DNA of 64,000 nucleotides from Halobacillus litoralis. Its GTDB lineage: Bacteria; Bacillota; Bacilli; Bacillales; Halobacillaceae. Both the position numbers and the translations under genes were made by a program. The notes beneath the pieces are model-generated. The model was not told where the DNA came from. It did not search any database and was given only the letters and a program-made list of their open reading frames with translations. The stretch lies in NCBI RefSeq assembly GCF_020524025.1, contig NZ_JAIVKN010000002.1, positions 558,001 to 622,000 of the forward strand, in the 5' to 3' direction. Below, piece after piece: positions 42,476-52,689 of this stretch (the stretch's first letter is position 1; every line of letters begins with the position of its first letter).

Positions 42476-43621
42476 CTAGTCTCTGAGCAGATGGTTCCCT
42501 ATAACCACCCTCTGAATCTCGCTTGTGCCTTCATATATTTCACATACCTTTGCGTCTCTGAAAAACCGCTCGACTGCATAATCTTCTGTAAACCCGTAAC
42601 CTCCATGAACCTGAACGGCTTCAATGGCCGTTTTCACAGCTGTCCTGGACGCCATCAGCTTAGCCATTGAGACCTCTTTGCCACATTTCCTCCCAGCTGC
42701 CTGTAGAAAAGCGGCATGATAAACCAATAGTTTAGAAGCTTCTACTTCTGTTGCCATATCTGCAAGTTTGAAGGATACTCCTTGAAGATGAGCGATCGGT
42801 TTTCCGAACTGTTCGCGTTCTTTCGCATAGGCTGCGGCATGTTCAAGTGCAGCTTCTGCAATGCCAAGCGACTGAGCAGCGATTCCGATTCTACCAATAT
42901 TCAAATTGGACAAAGCAATTTTGTAGCCTTCCCCTTCTTCTCCAAGCAGCTGAGAAGCGGGTACTTTACACTGATCAAAATTTAAAGAGACCGTACTTGA
43001 TCCATGAAGGCCCATTTTCTTCTCCGCTTTACCGATAGAAAATCCTTCAGTATTGCGTTCTACAATAAAAGCGCTGAGTCCCTTCCCCGTCTTCACATCT
43101 GGATTCGTACGAGCGAATACGATAAAGGTGTCGGCATTACCGCCGTTCGTAATAAACACCTTGGAACCATTTAACACATAATGATCCCCTTTTTTCTCTG
43201 CTCTTGTCTTAAGACTCCCAGCGTCACTGCCGGCGTTTGGTTCTGTCAGGGCGAATGCACCCAGATACTCCCCGGAGGCGAGCTTTGGAATGTACTTGTT
43301 TTTCTGCTCTTCACTTCCAAAATACAAGATTGGATTGGTCCCTACAGAAGTGTGGACTGATAAGATCACTCCAAGTGTTGCACTTACTTTTGAAATTTCG
43401 TGGATAGCGATGATATACGAGATATAATCCATTTCCGCTCCACCATACTTCTCAGGAATCGGTACACCCATCAGCCCAAGTTCTCCCATTTTAGGAAGCA
43501 GCTCAGAAGGAAATCGATCTTCTCTTTCCATGCGTTCGACAGCCGGTGCTACCTCTTTTTCTGCAAAGTCACGGACCATTCTCCTCATCATGATCTGTTC
43601 ATCTGTAAAATGTAAATCCAT
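42476..43621 (-). CDS. Acyl-CoA dehydrogenase (upstream copy, AcdA-like)
   Basis: A second ACAD of 381 residues. Seen: [55 protein letters not shown] and KVCEIYEGTSEIQR with the catalytic Glu. In B. subtilis acdA follows fadF, and this gene or its neighbour fills that role here. It starts at ATG 43621 after GGGGAGAAGG and is 21 bp downstream of the hydroxyacyl-CoA dehydrogenase. Confidence 0.93.
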   Translation of the reverse strand: MDLHFTDEQIMMRRMVRDFAEKEVAPAVERMEREDRFPSELLPKMGELGLMGVPIPEKYGGAEMDYISYIIAIHEISKVSATLGVILSVHTSVGTNPILYFGSEEQKNKYIPKLASGEYLGAFALTEPNAGSDAGSLKTRAEKKGDHYVLNGSKVFITNGGNADTFIVFARTNPDVKTGKGLSAFIVERNTEGFSIGKAEKKMGLHGSSTVSLNFDQCKVPASQLLGEEGEGYKIALSNLNIGRIGIAAQSLGIAEAALEHAAAYAKEREQFGKPIAHLQGVSFKLADMATEVEASKLLVYHAAFLQAAGRKCGKEVSMAKLMASRTAVKTAIEAVQVHGGYGFTEDYAVERFFRDAKVCEIYEGTSEIQRVVIGNHLLRD

Positions 43622-43642
43622 CGGCCTTCTCCCCTTTATCTG

Positions 43643-44494
43643 TTAATCGTAGATGTAAAAACCCCGTCCTGACTTCTTACCAAGCCAGCCTGCTTTAACA
43701 TATTTACGGAGAAGCGGGCACGGGCGGTATTTGCTGTCACCGAAGCCTTCATGCAGGACTTCCATAATCGATAAACAGGTATCTAAACCTATAAAGTCAG
43801 CCAGGGTAAGAGGACCCATCGGATGATTCATTCCAAGTTTCATAACAGCGTCTATATCTTCTACAGAGGCGACCCCTTCATGGACAGTATAAATCGCTTC
43901 ATTAATCATCGGCATCAAAATGCGATTGGAAACAAAGCCTGGGAAATCTTCAACTTCCACAGGGGTTTTATTTAATTTCACCGTCATATCCTCAATAGCT
44001 TCATACGTTTGATCACTCGTCTGGATAGCACGGATAATCTCTACGAGTTTCATAACAGGGACAGGGTTCATAAAGTGCATGCCAATCACCTGTGAAGGAC
44101 GTTTAGTCGCTGCTGCAATTTCTGTAATTGGTAAAGACGATGTATTCGTAGCCAGAATGGCATGTGGTGGTGTTATTTCATCAAGCTGTTGAAATACGTT
44201 GACTTTCACATCCATATTTTCTATAACAGCTTCAACAACAAGATCACAGTCGGACGCTTCCTTCAAATCAGTGGTAGAGGACAGGCGGTTCAGAATATCC
44301 GTACGTGCTTCTTCTCTAAGCTTCCCTTTCCCTACAGCACGGGAGAGACGTTGTTCTATGCCGGAAACCCCCTGCTCCAGAGAATCCTTACTCATGTCGT
44401 TTAATTTCACTTCCAGACCTGCCTGGGCAAACACCTGAGCAATACCTGCTCCCATCTGTCCGGCACCAATAACCATTACACGATTAATTGTCAT
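43643..44494 (-). CDS. mmgB: 3-hydroxybutyryl-CoA dehydrogenase
   Basis: Oxidises 3-hydroxyacyl-CoA with NAD(P)+. Seen: Rossmann motif [32 protein letters not shown], the catalytic His in [16 protein letters not shown] and [18 protein letters not shown]; 283 aa, ending in the short one-domain HBDH form. It lies between the thiolase and the ACAD genes, 15 bp after the thiolase, so the row forms one operon. Confidence 0.95.
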   Translation of the reverse strand: MTINRVMVIGAGQMGAGIAQVFAQAGLEVKLNDMSKDSLEQGVSGIEQRLSRAVGKGKLREEARTDILNRLSSTTDLKEASDCDLVVEAVIENMDVKVNVFQQLDEITPPHAILATNTSSLPITEIAAATKRPSQVIGMHFMNPVPVMKLVEIIRAIQTSDQTYEAIEDMTVKLNKTPVEVEDFPGFVSNRILMPMINEAIYTVHEGVASVEDIDAVMKLGMNHPMGPLTLADFIGLDTCLSIMEVLHEGFGDSKYRPCPLLRKYVKAGWLGKKSGRGFYIYD

Positions 44495-44509
44495 TCTTTT
44501 TCTCCCCCT

Positions 44510-45697
44510 TTACTGCTTTGGAACCTCGATTAGTACAGCATCTCCCTGACCACCGCCGGAACAGATAGCCGCAATTCCCAGTCCGCCTCCACGACGCTTT
44601 AATTCATATGCAAGTGTCAAAATGATACGCGCACCGCTTGCACCGATAGGGTGACCAAGAGCCACAGCTCCTCCATTTACATTCACTTTATCATGATCCA
44701 GACCGGCGATTTGACCGCTTGCAAGAGAGACAGCAGCAAAAGCTTCGTTCACCTCAAATAGATCGATATCATCTATGTCTTTGCCGACTTTTTTCAGGAG
44801 TTTATTAATGACGAGCCCAGGTGTCTGCGGGAAATCCTGAGCTTCTACAGCAATTTCATCATGTGCAAGAACAGTTGCTAATGGTTCTGTTCCAAGCTCG
44901 GCTGCTTTCTCATCAGACATTAAGACCATCGCACAGGCCCCATCATTGACACCTGGAGCATTTCCAGCCGTAATCGTTCCTGTCTGATCAAAAACCGGAC
45001 GCAGCTTAGCCAGCGCTTCTACTGTTGTATCTTTTCGAGGCGCTTCATCCGTATCAACTACCTTAGGCTCTCCTTTACGCTGCGGGATCTCTGCTGCTGT
45101 AATCTCCTCGCCAAGTTTACCGCTTTCAATGGCCTGCACTGCTCTTTGATGACTCTGATACGCCCATTCATCCTGCGCTTCTCTTGTCAGTTCAAACTGC
45201 TCTGCCGTCCGATTTCCGTAATTGCCCATGTGTACATTCTCAAACGAACACGTCAATCCATCATGAACCATCATATCTTTGACAGCTGCATCTCCCATGC
45301 GCAGTCCCCAACGGGCTTTCGGCATCATATAAGGAGCGTTACTCATACTCTCCATGCCTCCCGCTACGATCACTTCTTCTTCACCCAGACGAATGAATTG
45401 ATCGGCCATCGTCACACTTCGCATACCGGAAGCGCAGACTTTATTAATGGTCTCTGTCTTTACGTCCCAAGGAATACCAGCTTCTCTTGATGCCTGACGA
45501 GAAGGCAGCTGTCCCTGCCCGCCTTGTAAAACGGTCCCCATAATCACTTCATTCACATCTTCTGCTTTTACATTTGCTCTTTCCAGGGCACCTTTTATAG
45601 CTATTCCACCTAGTTGAACAGCTGTTAGAGGGGCAAGAGATCCTCCAAATTTCCCAAAAGGTGTACGGGCACCGGCAACAATAACAGTTTTACGCAT
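44510..45697 (-). CDS. mmgA: Acetyl-CoA C-acetyltransferase (thiolase)
   Basis: Cleaves 3-ketoacyl-CoA or condenses acetyl-CoA. Seen: nucleophile Cys in [12 protein letters not shown], the NEAFA motif, His in [17 protein letters not shown], and the second Cys in [11 protein letters not shown]. 395 aa. ATG 45697 with GAGGAGG upstream. It is the first gene after the fadF gap and has cre-like DNA before it. Confidence 0.96.
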   Translation of the reverse strand: MRKTVIVAGARTPFGKFGGSLAPLTAVQLGGIAIKGALERANVKAEDVNEVIMGTVLQGGQGQLPSRQASREAGIPWDVKTETINKVCASGMRSVTMADQFIRLGEEEVIVAGGMESMSNAPYMMPKARWGLRMGDAAVKDMMVHDGLTCSFENVHMGNYGNRTAEQFELTREAQDEWAYQSHQRAVQAIESGKLGEEITAAEIPQRKGEPKVVDTDEAPRKDTTVEALAKLRPVFDQTGTITAGNAPGVNDGACAMVLMSDEKAAELGTEPLATVLAHDEIAVEAQDFPQTPGLVINKLLKKVGKDIDDIDLFEVNEAFAAVSLASGQIAGLDHDKVNVNGGAVALGHPIGASGARIILTLAYELKRRGGGLGIAAICSGGGQGDAVLIEVPKQ

Positions 45698-45716
45698 ATT
45701 GTGTTCCTCCTCTTTT

Positions 45717-45730
45717 TGTTAACGCTTACA
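45717..45730. promoter_or_regulatory. Cre-like site before the thiolase gene
   Basis: TGTTAACGCTTACA fits TGWAANCGNTNWCA with one mismatch and lies about 20 bp upstream of the thiolase start, suggesting carbon catabolite control. Confidence 0.45.
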
Positions 45731-45770
45731 TTTATAATGATTGAACGCTCGCTCGACATGTCCTCATAAG

Positions 45771-45800
45771 GAAAGTGTACATAAAAATCTGTACACTTTC
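45771..45800. other. Inverted repeat in the fadF-thiolase gap
   Basis: GAAAGTGTACA (45771-45781) and TGTACACTTTC (45790-45800) form a perfect 11-bp stem with an 8-nt loop and no T-run. It may be an operator or mRNA-processing hairpin. Confidence 0.5.
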
Positions 45801-45870
45801 CACAATTTTCGAACTATTCTTTTCTTTCTACATACCCTTCGACAGCTCTCAATCTTGGTCAAACGTTTGA

Positions 45871-48003
45871 TTAAGCTGTCTTTTCGTCAGTCTTATCAAA
45901 CATAGACTTAGCTAGGATTTCAGCAATGTCCATGGTGCTGACTTCCTCTTCTACTTCTTTTGCTTTCGTACCATCAGAAAGCATCGTCAGACAGAAAGGA
46001 CAGCCGCTTGAGATCATCGTCGGCTCTACTTCCAACGCCTGTTCGGTACGTGCAACGTTCACCCTGTTTCCAGATTTCTCTTCCATCCACATCATTCCGC
46101 CCCCGGCACCACAGCACATTCCGTTGGAACGGTTACGCTTCATTTCTACAACCTCAACACCCGGTATCATTTCTAATACTTCACGTGGTGGCTGGTACAC
46201 TTCATTGTAGCGGCCGAGGTAGCAGCTATCGTGGTAAGTGATTTTCTCATTTACTACACCCTCCGGCTTCAGACGGCCTTCTTTCAACCACTCGGCAAGC
46301 ATTTCTGTATGGTGGTAGACTTCTGCCTCCAAACCGAAATCAGGGTATTCGTTTTTGAATATGTTATACGCGTGAGGATCAATGGTTATGATCTTCTTCA
46401 CATCATGCTTTTCAAATTCCTTCATATTCTTTTCAGCAAGTTCCTGGAATAGAAATTCGTTCCCCATCCGCCTTGCTGTATCACCAGAGTTTTGTTCCTT
46501 ATTGCCGAGAATCGCAAATTTGATATCTGCTGCATTCATCAGTTTAGCAAAAGCCATGGCGATTTTTTGGCTGCGGTTATCGTAAGACCCCATGGAGCTG
46601 ACCCAGAATAAGTATTCAAATTCTTCTCCTGATTTTTTCAACTCTTTTACGGTTGGAATGTGAACATCCTCTTCCAGCTGTCTCCAGTCTTCCCGTTCTT
46701 TCTTGGAAAGCCCCCACGGATTACCCTGGCGTTCAATGTTCATCATAGCCCGTTGACCATCTGCATCCATTCTTCCTTCTGTCAGTACCAGGTAGCGGCG
46801 AAGGTCAATGATTTTATCCACATGCTCGTTCATAACCGGACAGGCATCTTCACAGTTACGGCAGGTCGTACAAGCCCAAAGTTCCTCTTCTGTAATGACA
46901 TCTCCAATCAAGCTCTTATTGTTTACAGCGTCAAGCGTAGCAGCCGCTTCATCTGTTCCTTGAGACCGCGCCATCTGCGCAAGTGTGTTACCTTCTGTCC
47001 CTGAAAATGCGTAGGCAGGTACCCAGGGAGACTTTCCAGTAACCGCAGCCCCCTTCTCCGTCAAATGGTCCCGCAGCTTAACAATGAGATCCATCGGGGA
47101 GAGCATTTTACCTGAACCAGAGGCCGGACAGACATTTGTACAGCGGCCGCATTCCACACAAGCATACATGTCAATCATCTGAAGCTGATTGAAATCCTCA
47201 ATCTTACCAACTCCGAAAGAGACGTCTTCTTCATCGGCATCTTCGTCCATTTCAAAATCAATCGGTTTAAGCTTTCCTGGTGGCTCCTCACGACTTAGAA
47301 ATACATTCACTGGTGCTGCAAGTAAATGGGCGTGTTTTGATTGTGGTACGTAAATAAGGAATGTAAGTAAGCATAAGAGGTGAATCCACCACATAATAAA
47401 AAACACGGTAGCGGCAGCGGTTGCCGGCATCCACGAGAAAGCGCTTGCAACAAAGGACCCAATGGGCTCTGTCCATGCTCCTTCATGACCATGCCAGATC
47501 AGCCCCATTCCATTCCCGATAAGTACCGTAACCATTAATGTACCAATGAATATAAGAACAAGACCTGCTTTAAATCCACGCTTCAGGCGGACAAGCTTTT
47601 CAATATAACGGCGGTAAAAAGCCCAGATGACAGCTACAAGAATCGTTAAAGTAACCAGTTCCTGAAAGAATGTAAACCCAGGATAAAAAGGACCTAATGG
47701 TAAATGCGAGTCTGGAGCCAGCCCTTTCCAAATGAAATCAATGGCCCCGAACTGAACAAGGATAAAACCATAGAACATCATTACGTGAATAGTTCCTGAT
47801 TTCTTATCTTTCAATAACTTCTTTTGTCCAAATACATAAATCCATATTTTTTGTAAACGTCTTTTCAACTGCCCGTCATACTCGAATTTTTTTCCTAATT
47901 TAATGTAGGCGATACGAGTCTGAACGACACGAACGAATAAATAGAGTCCGTAGACAAGCACTCCTACAAACAAAACCCAGTTTGCAGCCAACAGTGGATT
48001 CAT
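45871..48003 (-). CDS. fadF: FadF, membrane Fe-S oxidoreductase (ETF:quinone reductase type)
   Basis: Probably passes electrons from electron-transfer flavoprotein to menaquinone during beta-oxidation (relatives: B. subtilis FadF/YwjF, mycobacterial EtfD). Seen: five to six N-terminal membrane helices (residues about 1-230), two ferredoxin clusters (CVECGRCTNVCP and CTTCRNCEDACP), then two CCG domains (CCGAGGGMMWMEE, SSGCPFCLTML). 710 aa. ATG 48003 follows AGAGGGGG. It heads the operon under a FadR-type operator. Confidence 0.92.
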   Translation of the reverse strand: MNPLLAANWVLFVGVLVYGLYLFVRVVQTRIAYIKLGKKFEYDGQLKRRLQKIWIYVFGQKKLLKDKKSGTIHVMMFYGFILVQFGAIDFIWKGLAPDSHLPLGPFYPGFTFFQELVTLTILVAVIWAFYRRYIEKLVRLKRGFKAGLVLIFIGTLMVTVLIGNGMGLIWHGHEGAWTEPIGSFVASAFSWMPATAAATVFFIMWWIHLLCLLTFLIYVPQSKHAHLLAAPVNVFLSREEPPGKLKPIDFEMDEDADEEDVSFGVGKIEDFNQLQMIDMYACVECGRCTNVCPASGSGKMLSPMDLIVKLRDHLTEKGAAVTGKSPWVPAYAFSGTEGNTLAQMARSQGTDEAAATLDAVNNKSLIGDVITEEELWACTTCRNCEDACPVMNEHVDKIIDLRRYLVLTEGRMDADGQRAMMNIERQGNPWGLSKKEREDWRQLEEDVHIPTVKELKKSGEEFEYLFWVSSMGSYDNRSQKIAMAFAKLMNAADIKFAILGNKEQNSGDTARRMGNEFLFQELAEKNMKEFEKHDVKKIITIDPHAYNIFKNEYPDFGLEAEVYHHTEMLAEWLKEGRLKPEGVVNEKITYHDSCYLGRYNEVYQPPREVLEMIPGVEVVEMKRNRSNGMCCGAGGGMMWMEEKSGNRVNVARTEQALEVEPTMISSGCPFCLTMLSDGTKAKEVEEEVSTMDIAEILAKSMFDKTDEKTA

Positions 48004-48087
48004 TTATTTTCCCCCTCTTTGTAGTCACCGCACTCAGCGATTCTATTCCCGATCAGAAACTTTAAATTTTCTGAATCTTATAGCTTT

Positions 48088-48117
48088 ACTATAAATTATG
48101 AATGAGCATTCAGTCAA
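48088..48117 (-). promoter_or_regulatory. fadF promoter with an embedded FadR-type operator
   Basis: TTGACT (48112-48117) and TATAGT (48088-48093) flank an 18-bp spacer. The FadR-like 18-mer, 48099-48116, reads TGAATGA-GCAT-TCAGTCA against TGAATGANTANTCATTCA, and so overlaps the -35 and fills the spacer. Binding there would block RNA polymerase. B. subtilis fadF is a known FadR target. Confidence 0.75.
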
Positions 48118-48196
48118 CATATTTTCACGTTTTTCCTTTTGAAACTCCTTAATTCGGGAAAACTAAGCGGAATAACCTAGGAAGGAGGTGGGATAA

Positions 48197-49384
48197 ATGA
48201 CAGCTTTGATCATTGTCCTGATTATTCTTATTGTATTTCTATTCTTTTTAGATTTTAAGCTGGGAAAGTCCAGACACCTAAGAAATCCTCGTACAATCCC
48301 CCTGCAGGAAACGAGCGGGGATTACCATCTCTATAAAAACGGATCAGCCCTTTACGAGGACTTATTTCAAGATATAGTAAATGCCAGGCATCAGGTCCAT
48401 ATTCTCTTCTTTTTAGTAGACAATGATTATATTAGTGAAAATTTTTTAGATATTCTAAAGAGCAAAGCCAAAGAAGGCGTCTCTGTTCGTCTAATTTTAG
48501 ATCGGATTGGAGGGTATAAATTCAATAAAAAAGTAAGAATGGATTTAAAAAAGGCGGGTGTCGATTTTCAATTCGCGGAAAAACCCGGTTTCCCTTACTT
48601 TTTTTATCGTTTACAAAGAAGAAACCATCGTAAAATTACTGTCATTGATGGAGAGATCGGGTATGTGGGCGGATTTAATATTGGGAAGAATTATATCGGA
48701 GAAACGGCGAAGTTCGGAAACTGGCGTGACTATCATTTACGGTTAAGAGGTCCCGTGGTCTCTCAGCTGCATACTATATTCCTCGATGACTGGTACTTAG
48801 CTACCGGCCAAAAGGATGAAGCATCTATATCTAACCAGGAGGAAGGAACACATAAGATACGAATTGTACCTACAGACGGTGTAGAATTAGAAGATGAGTT
48901 TGACCGAATGATTCAGTCAGCTGAGCATGAAATTTTGATTGGCACCCCTTACTTCATTCCCACCCAAAGAATTCAACTTGCATTATTAAACGCATTAGAT
49001 CGAGACGTTTCCCTGCACATTATGATACCGATGAAGGCGGATCATCCCTTTGTGAAGGAGGCCGCCATTCCGTACTTAAAAGAAATGCATGCCAGTGGTG
49101 CCCAGGTTCATTTTTATGATGCGGGCTTTTATCATTCTAAGACAATCATCATTGATGGTAATTTTGCAGATATCGGAACAGCTAATTTTGACCGCAGGAG
49201 CCTGTTTCTTAATAAAGAAGTGAACACTTATGTGTATGATCCATCATTTATCAGCGATTTAAAGAGCATGTATTTTGACGACGCTGCCGATGCTGTCCCG
49301 TTTGATGAACACTGGCTGAAACGTCGTTCGCCGGCTACGCGCATCAATCAAATCATAGCTGTGCTCCTCCGTCCCTTTTTATAG
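48197..49384 (+). CDS. clsB: Phospholipase D-type cardiolipin synthase (YwjE/ClsB-like)
   Basis: Probably makes cardiolipin from two phosphatidylglycerols. Seen: one N-terminal membrane helix (LIIVLIILIVFLFFLDF), then two HKD motifs, HRKITVIDGEIGYVGGFN and YHSKTIIIDGNFADIGTANFD. 395 aa, shorter than major Cls proteins (two helices, about 480 aa), like YwjE. ATG 48197 after AAGGAGG. It is divergent from fadF, as in B. subtilis. Confidence 0.92.
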   Translation: MTALIIVLIILIVFLFFLDFKLGKSRHLRNPRTIPLQETSGDYHLYKNGSALYEDLFQDIVNARHQVHILFFLVDNDYISENFLDILKSKAKEGVSVRLILDRIGGYKFNKKVRMDLKKAGVDFQFAEKPGFPYFFYRLQRRNHRKITVIDGEIGYVGGFNIGKNYIGETAKFGNWRDYHLRLRGPVVSQLHTIFLDDWYLATGQKDEASISNQEEGTHKIRIVPTDGVELEDEFDRMIQSAEHEILIGTPYFIPTQRIQLALLNALDRDVSLHIMIPMKADHPFVKEAAIPYLKEMHASGAQVHFYDAGFYHSKTIIIDGNFADIGTANFDRRSLFLNKEVNTYVYDPSFISDLKSMYFDDAADAVPFDEHWLKRRSPATRINQIIAVLLRPFL

Positions 49385-49386
49385 TC

Positions 49387-49569
49387 TTATCTGAATATCT
49401 CTGGAAGTACAGTTCCGATCCATCCCATGACCTTAAAGCCTAAGTAAATCCCTACAATTCCAGCGACTCCAGCGAAAGCAGGTGGTGCTGGAATGGGGAG
49501 TTTAAAAGCAGCAAAAAGGATACCGACAATAAAACCTGTAAGTAAAGCTAATATAACTTCTTTAACCAT
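49387..49569 (-). CDS. XapX/DUF1427-family small membrane protein
   Basis: A 60-residue protein of two membrane helices with a Pro-rich turn, LPIPAPPAFAGVAGIVGIYLG, typical of the XapX family. Function unknown. ATG 49569 with GGAGG 3 nt upstream. It is convergent with clsB (3 bp between stops) and appears to stand alone. Confidence 0.8.
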   Translation of the reverse strand: MVKEVILALLTGFIVGILFAAFKLPIPAPPAFAGVAGIVGIYLGFKVMGWIGTVLPEIFR

Positions 49570-49662
49570 AAACCTCCACAGCCTTTCTATCTATTCGTAG
49601 GTGTATTATCTGCCAGCCCTGATGATGTCATGCAGCCCCTCTATATCTTACGGAAGAAGGGT

Positions 49663-49704
49663 AAAAAAAAGAAGAAAGGACCTCCTAAAAGGCCCTCTCT
49701 TCTT
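49663..49704 (-). terminator. Strong minus-strand terminator in the argS-XapX gap
   Basis: Stem 49669-49683 with 49690-49704, 15 bp with two G-U pairs on the minus strand, followed by T8. It may be a second stop for argS readthrough. Confidence 0.75.
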
Positions 49705-49822
49705 TCTATAACAGGATAGCATATACCCAGGAGAACGAGTTGGACCCGCAGCCCTCGATTCTCAACAAGCGTAATGGAGTCTTACGCAACCTTCCCCTTT
49801 TCTTCCACAAACGAAAATAAAA

Positions 49823-49848
49823 TAACAACACGAAGTTTTAACAGAGCC
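49823..49848. repeat. Solitary end of the dispersed repeat
   Basis: AACAACACGAAGTTTTAACAGAGCC matches the right end at 16548-16571 and, inverted, the end at 60336-60360. No partner end was found nearby, so this looks like a remnant. Confidence 0.55.
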
Positions 49849-49855
49849 GCCTTTT

Positions 49856-49897
49856 CCAAAAAAAAGAACGCCCCTGCTCCTATAGCAAAGACGCCCT
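49856..49897 (-). terminator. argS terminator
   Basis: A 14-bp stem (49865-49878 with 49884-49897) rich in G-U pairs on the minus strand, followed by T8-10. Confidence 0.7.
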
Positions 49898-49914
49898 TTT
49901 CATACTATATGCCC

Positions 49915-51582
49915 TTACATTTGATTTGGTGCAGAAACACCGATTAATCGTAATGCATTATTCAATGTTGTCCGAACGGCTTTCATTAAGGCCACTCGTG
50001 CTGCCGTACGTTCTGGGTTTGCTTCATCCAGGACTTTTTCTGCATTGTAGAAGCTGTGAAGATTAGAAGCTAAATCAAAAGCATACTGTGTTATGCGGTG
50101 TGGTGTACGCTTTTCTGCTGCATCGGCAACGATTTGTGGGAATTCTCCCAGTCGTTTCAGCAGGTCCTCTTCTTTTTCAGCTGTAAGATGAGTCCCATCA
50201 TAGGATTCTTTCATCAACCCTTTTTCTTCTGCCTGCTTAAGCATCGTGCAGATGCGGGCATGAGCATATTGAACATAATACACAGGGTTCTCATTAGATT
50301 CTGAACGGGCAAGATCCATATCAAAGTCCAGGTGAGAGTCACTGGAGCGCATAGAGAAGAAGTAGCGCATCGCATCAATTCCGACCTCTTCCATCAGTTC
50401 ACGGAGCGTAACAGCTTTTCCTGTCCGTTTACTCATTTTCACTTTTTCCCCGTCTTGGAATAAGTTCACCATCTGAATGATTTCAACTTCCAGTGTATCT
50501 TTCTCATAACCAAGCGCCTGGATAGCCGCTTTCATACGTGGGATATATCCGTGGTGGTCGGCTCCCCATATATTAATCAACGTATCAAAGCCGCGATCTA
50601 ATTTATTTTTGTGATACGCAATATCCGGTGTCAAATATGTGTAGGTGCCGTCATTCTTGATGAGTACACGATCTTTATCGTCATCGAATTTCGTTGTTTC
50701 AAACCAGGTCGCATCATCTTTTTCAAATACATACCCTTTATCTTTTAGGACTTGCAGGGCATCTGTAATCTGATCGTCCTGATAAAGTGAAGTTTCTGAA
50801 AACCACTCATCGAACGGCACACGAAATTCTTCAAGATCGGTTTTAATTTTATCCAGTAGGAATTTTAAGCCATATTCACGGAAGAATTGCAGACGCTCTT
50901 CTTCTGCAACGTCCACCCATTTCTCTCCATCTTCACTGACCAGCTTTTCAGCAAGACCTACGATATCCTGTCCGTGATAACCGTCTTCAGGCATGTCCCA
51001 TTCCTTTTCGAGGGTCTGCATATAACGAGCCTCAAGGGAAAGAGCCAGGTTGGCCATCTGATTACCAGCATCATTAATATAATATTCCCGTGACACATCA
51101 TAACCGGCAGCATCTAAAACATTACATAGAGAATCCCCTACAGCGGCACCGCGGGCATGTCCTAAATGAAGGGTACCTGTCGGGTTAGCTGAAACAAACT
51201 CGACCTGGATTTTATGACCTTCTCCACTGTTTGTACGACCATACTGGTCACCAGCGTTTAAAATAGTCGGCACAAGTTCCGTCAAATACTGATTGTTCAT
51301 ATAAAAATTGATAAAGCCAGGGCCGGCAATTTCAATCTTCTCAATGGATGCCTTGGAATGATCGAACTGTTCCACAAGCTCTGTTGCAATAGCACGAGGA
51401 TTTTTCTTTGCTACACGAGCAAGCTGCATCGCCATGTTGGTTGCATAGTCTCCGTGTGCTTTATCTTTGGGCTGTTCCAAAACGACCTCTGGAAGCTCTT
51501 CCTCTGCAGCCAATCCAGCAGCCAGGACAGAGCGGACAATTTCATCTTTCAACTTCTGTTCCATTTGTTCAACGATATTCAT
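49915..51582 (-). CDS. argS: Arginyl-tRNA synthetase
   Basis: A class I synthetase charging tRNA-Arg. Seen: N-terminal Add1 domain (residues 1-110), HIGH variant in [35 protein letters not shown] (KMSK present), and the DALR anticodon domain with [13 protein letters not shown] at the end. 555 aa. ATG 51582 overlaps the ywiB stop by 4 bp; GAGGAGGAG lies upstream. Confidence 0.97.
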   Translation of the reverse strand: MNIVEQMEQKLKDEIVRSVLAAGLAAEEELPEVVLEQPKDKAHGDYATNMAMQLARVAKKNPRAIATELVEQFDHSKASIEKIEIAGPGFINFYMNNQYLTELVPTILNAGDQYGRTNSGEGHKIQVEFVSANPTGTLHLGHARGAAVGDSLCNVLDAAGYDVSREYYINDAGNQMANLALSLEARYMQTLEKEWDMPEDGYHGQDIVGLAEKLVSEDGEKWVDVAEEERLQFFREYGLKFLLDKIKTDLEEFRVPFDEWFSETSLYQDDQITDALQVLKDKGYVFEKDDATWFETTKFDDDKDRVLIKNDGTYTYLTPDIAYHKNKLDRGFDTLINIWGADHHGYIPRMKAAIQALGYEKDTLEVEIIQMVNLFQDGEKVKMSKRTGKAVTLRELMEEVGIDAMRYFFSMRSSDSHLDFDMDLARSESNENPVYYVQYAHARICTMLKQAEEKGLMKESYDGTHLTAEKEEDLLKRLGEFPQIVADAAEKRTPHRITQYAFDLASNLHSFYNAEKVLDEANPERTAARVALMKAVRTTLNNALRLIGVSAPNQM

Positions 51583-52019
51583 GAATTGCTCTCCTCCTCA
51601 AACGTTAACGTCAACCGGTGGGCCTGGGTCACATCGTGATTTAACGTCATTTTATAACTCAAATCCAGTCGTCCCTCTGTGGACTCTTCGAGTGAAGTAA
51701 AATCCACTTTTTCTGTATACGTCTTCATATGAAAATCACCGTAAGTATGGTGATAAAGATTCTCTGTTTCCACTGACTCCTGGAAGACCTGGCGCATATC
51801 CACGCCCCCGCTGCGTTTAATGCTGACATGTTCAGGCTTGATTGTCACCATCGTACTGACTGGATCGCCGTCTTCTGGGTGCTCGGTAAAGGTGAGCACT
51901 TGGGTATCGCCGCGCGTGAAAAATTGCCCAGGCTCCTGGATCTCCATTGTTTCTTTACGATCCTTATCCTGAATTTCCGTTACGATTTGTACCTGGACGT
52001 CTTTTGCGTTACTTGGCAT
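51579..52019 (-). CDS. ywiB: YwiB, DUF1934 beta-barrel protein
   Basis: A 146-residue calycin-like protein of unknown role. Seen: alternating strand pattern with [21 protein letters not shown] and the C-terminal [24 protein letters not shown]. The ywiB-argS pair with a 4-bp overlap is conserved in Bacillaceae, which suggests coupled translation. ATG 52019 follows GGTGGAG. Confidence 0.85.
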   Translation of the reverse strand: MPSNAKDVQVQIVTEIQDKDRKETMEIQEPGQFFTRGDTQVLTFTEHPEDGDPVSTMVTIKPEHVSIKRSGGVDMRQVFQESVETENLYHHTYGDFHMKTYTEKVDFTSLEESTEGRLDLSYKMTLNHDVTQAHRLTLTFEEESNS

Positions 52020-52111
52020 CTCTACTCCACCTTTTCTATCGCCATTTTACGTACAAGATATAACTTATATATTATAAGAAGTCAAAAAGAAAAACGCAAG
52101 CATCCGATCAT

Positions 52112-52558
52112 TTATTCTACCAGAATGCGGACATACTCATGAACATTCTCAATCTGTGTAAGATGATTGGGTATGGAATATGCCATGTATAAAACTAGGA
52201 TAGCCAAAACCACTGTCATGTACCACTTAAAAGAAAGATATTTTTTTAACGGTCTCTGCTGAGGGATAAAAAGAAAAGCCAAAAGAGGCAGCATCAGACC
52301 GATCATTCCCACATCTAATCTCCACAGCTGTCTTTCTTCTGATAAAGCTACTTGAAAAAGCAGAATATTATTAATGTGCTCATCGATATCCACGGCTTCT
52401 ACTTTTTCTGAAAACAAACCTTTTTCGATGACCACGGTGTCCTCATTCATTGTATAACTGTAGTTGGAAGGGTTCCACTGCCCACCAAAAGTAGCAATAA
52501 ACAAACCAACCATAACCAGTGCATAAACCGAGATTAAACTGATTCTTTTTTTATCCAA
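52112..52558 (-). CDS. Three-helix membrane protein of unknown function
   Basis: Not recognised. Seen: helix 1 (about residues 7-24), an outside segment (GGQWNPSNYSYTMNEDTVVI), helix 2 (about 84-100), helix 3 (about 112-130) and a short tail. 148 aa, no catalytic motif. It starts at TTG 52558, 8 nt after AAGGAG. It precedes ywiB by 92 bp and may be transcribed with it. Confidence 0.7.
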   Translation of the reverse strand: MDKKRISLISVYALVMVGLFIATFGGQWNPSNYSYTMNEDTVVIEKGLFSEKVEAVDIDEHINNILLFQVALSEERQLWRLDVGMIGLMLPLLAFLFIPQQRPLKKYLSFKWYMTVVLAILVLYMAYSIPNHLTQIENVHEYVRILVE

Positions 52559-52644
52559 ACTAAACGCTCCTTCGATCGTTGTTTACAAAAGCAAAGCTCT
52601 TATCCATTTAAGACGGCTTGCGTCTAAGGAGAGCCAAATAGAAA

Positions 52645-52673
52645 AGCCACTATGATGACCTCTCACAGTGGCT
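52645..52673 (-). terminator. speB terminator
   Basis: AGCCACT (52645-52651) pairs with AGTGGCT (52667-52673); TTTT follows on the minus strand. Confidence 0.7.
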
Positions 52674-52689
52674 GGTTCTATTCTATCAT

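Larger units (their letters stand above)
49570..49914. other. Non-coding gap between argS and the XapX gene
   Basis: Contains a strong minus-strand terminator (49663-49704), the end of a dispersed repeat (49823-49848) and the argS terminator (49856-49897). No ORF is credible. Confidence 0.7.

Noticed and set aside
36436-48003. Horizontally acquired island
   Set aside because: Gene style, ribosome sites and the fadF-clsB/rpoE surroundings match the Bacillaceae backbone; only the operon's extension differs from B. subtilis.
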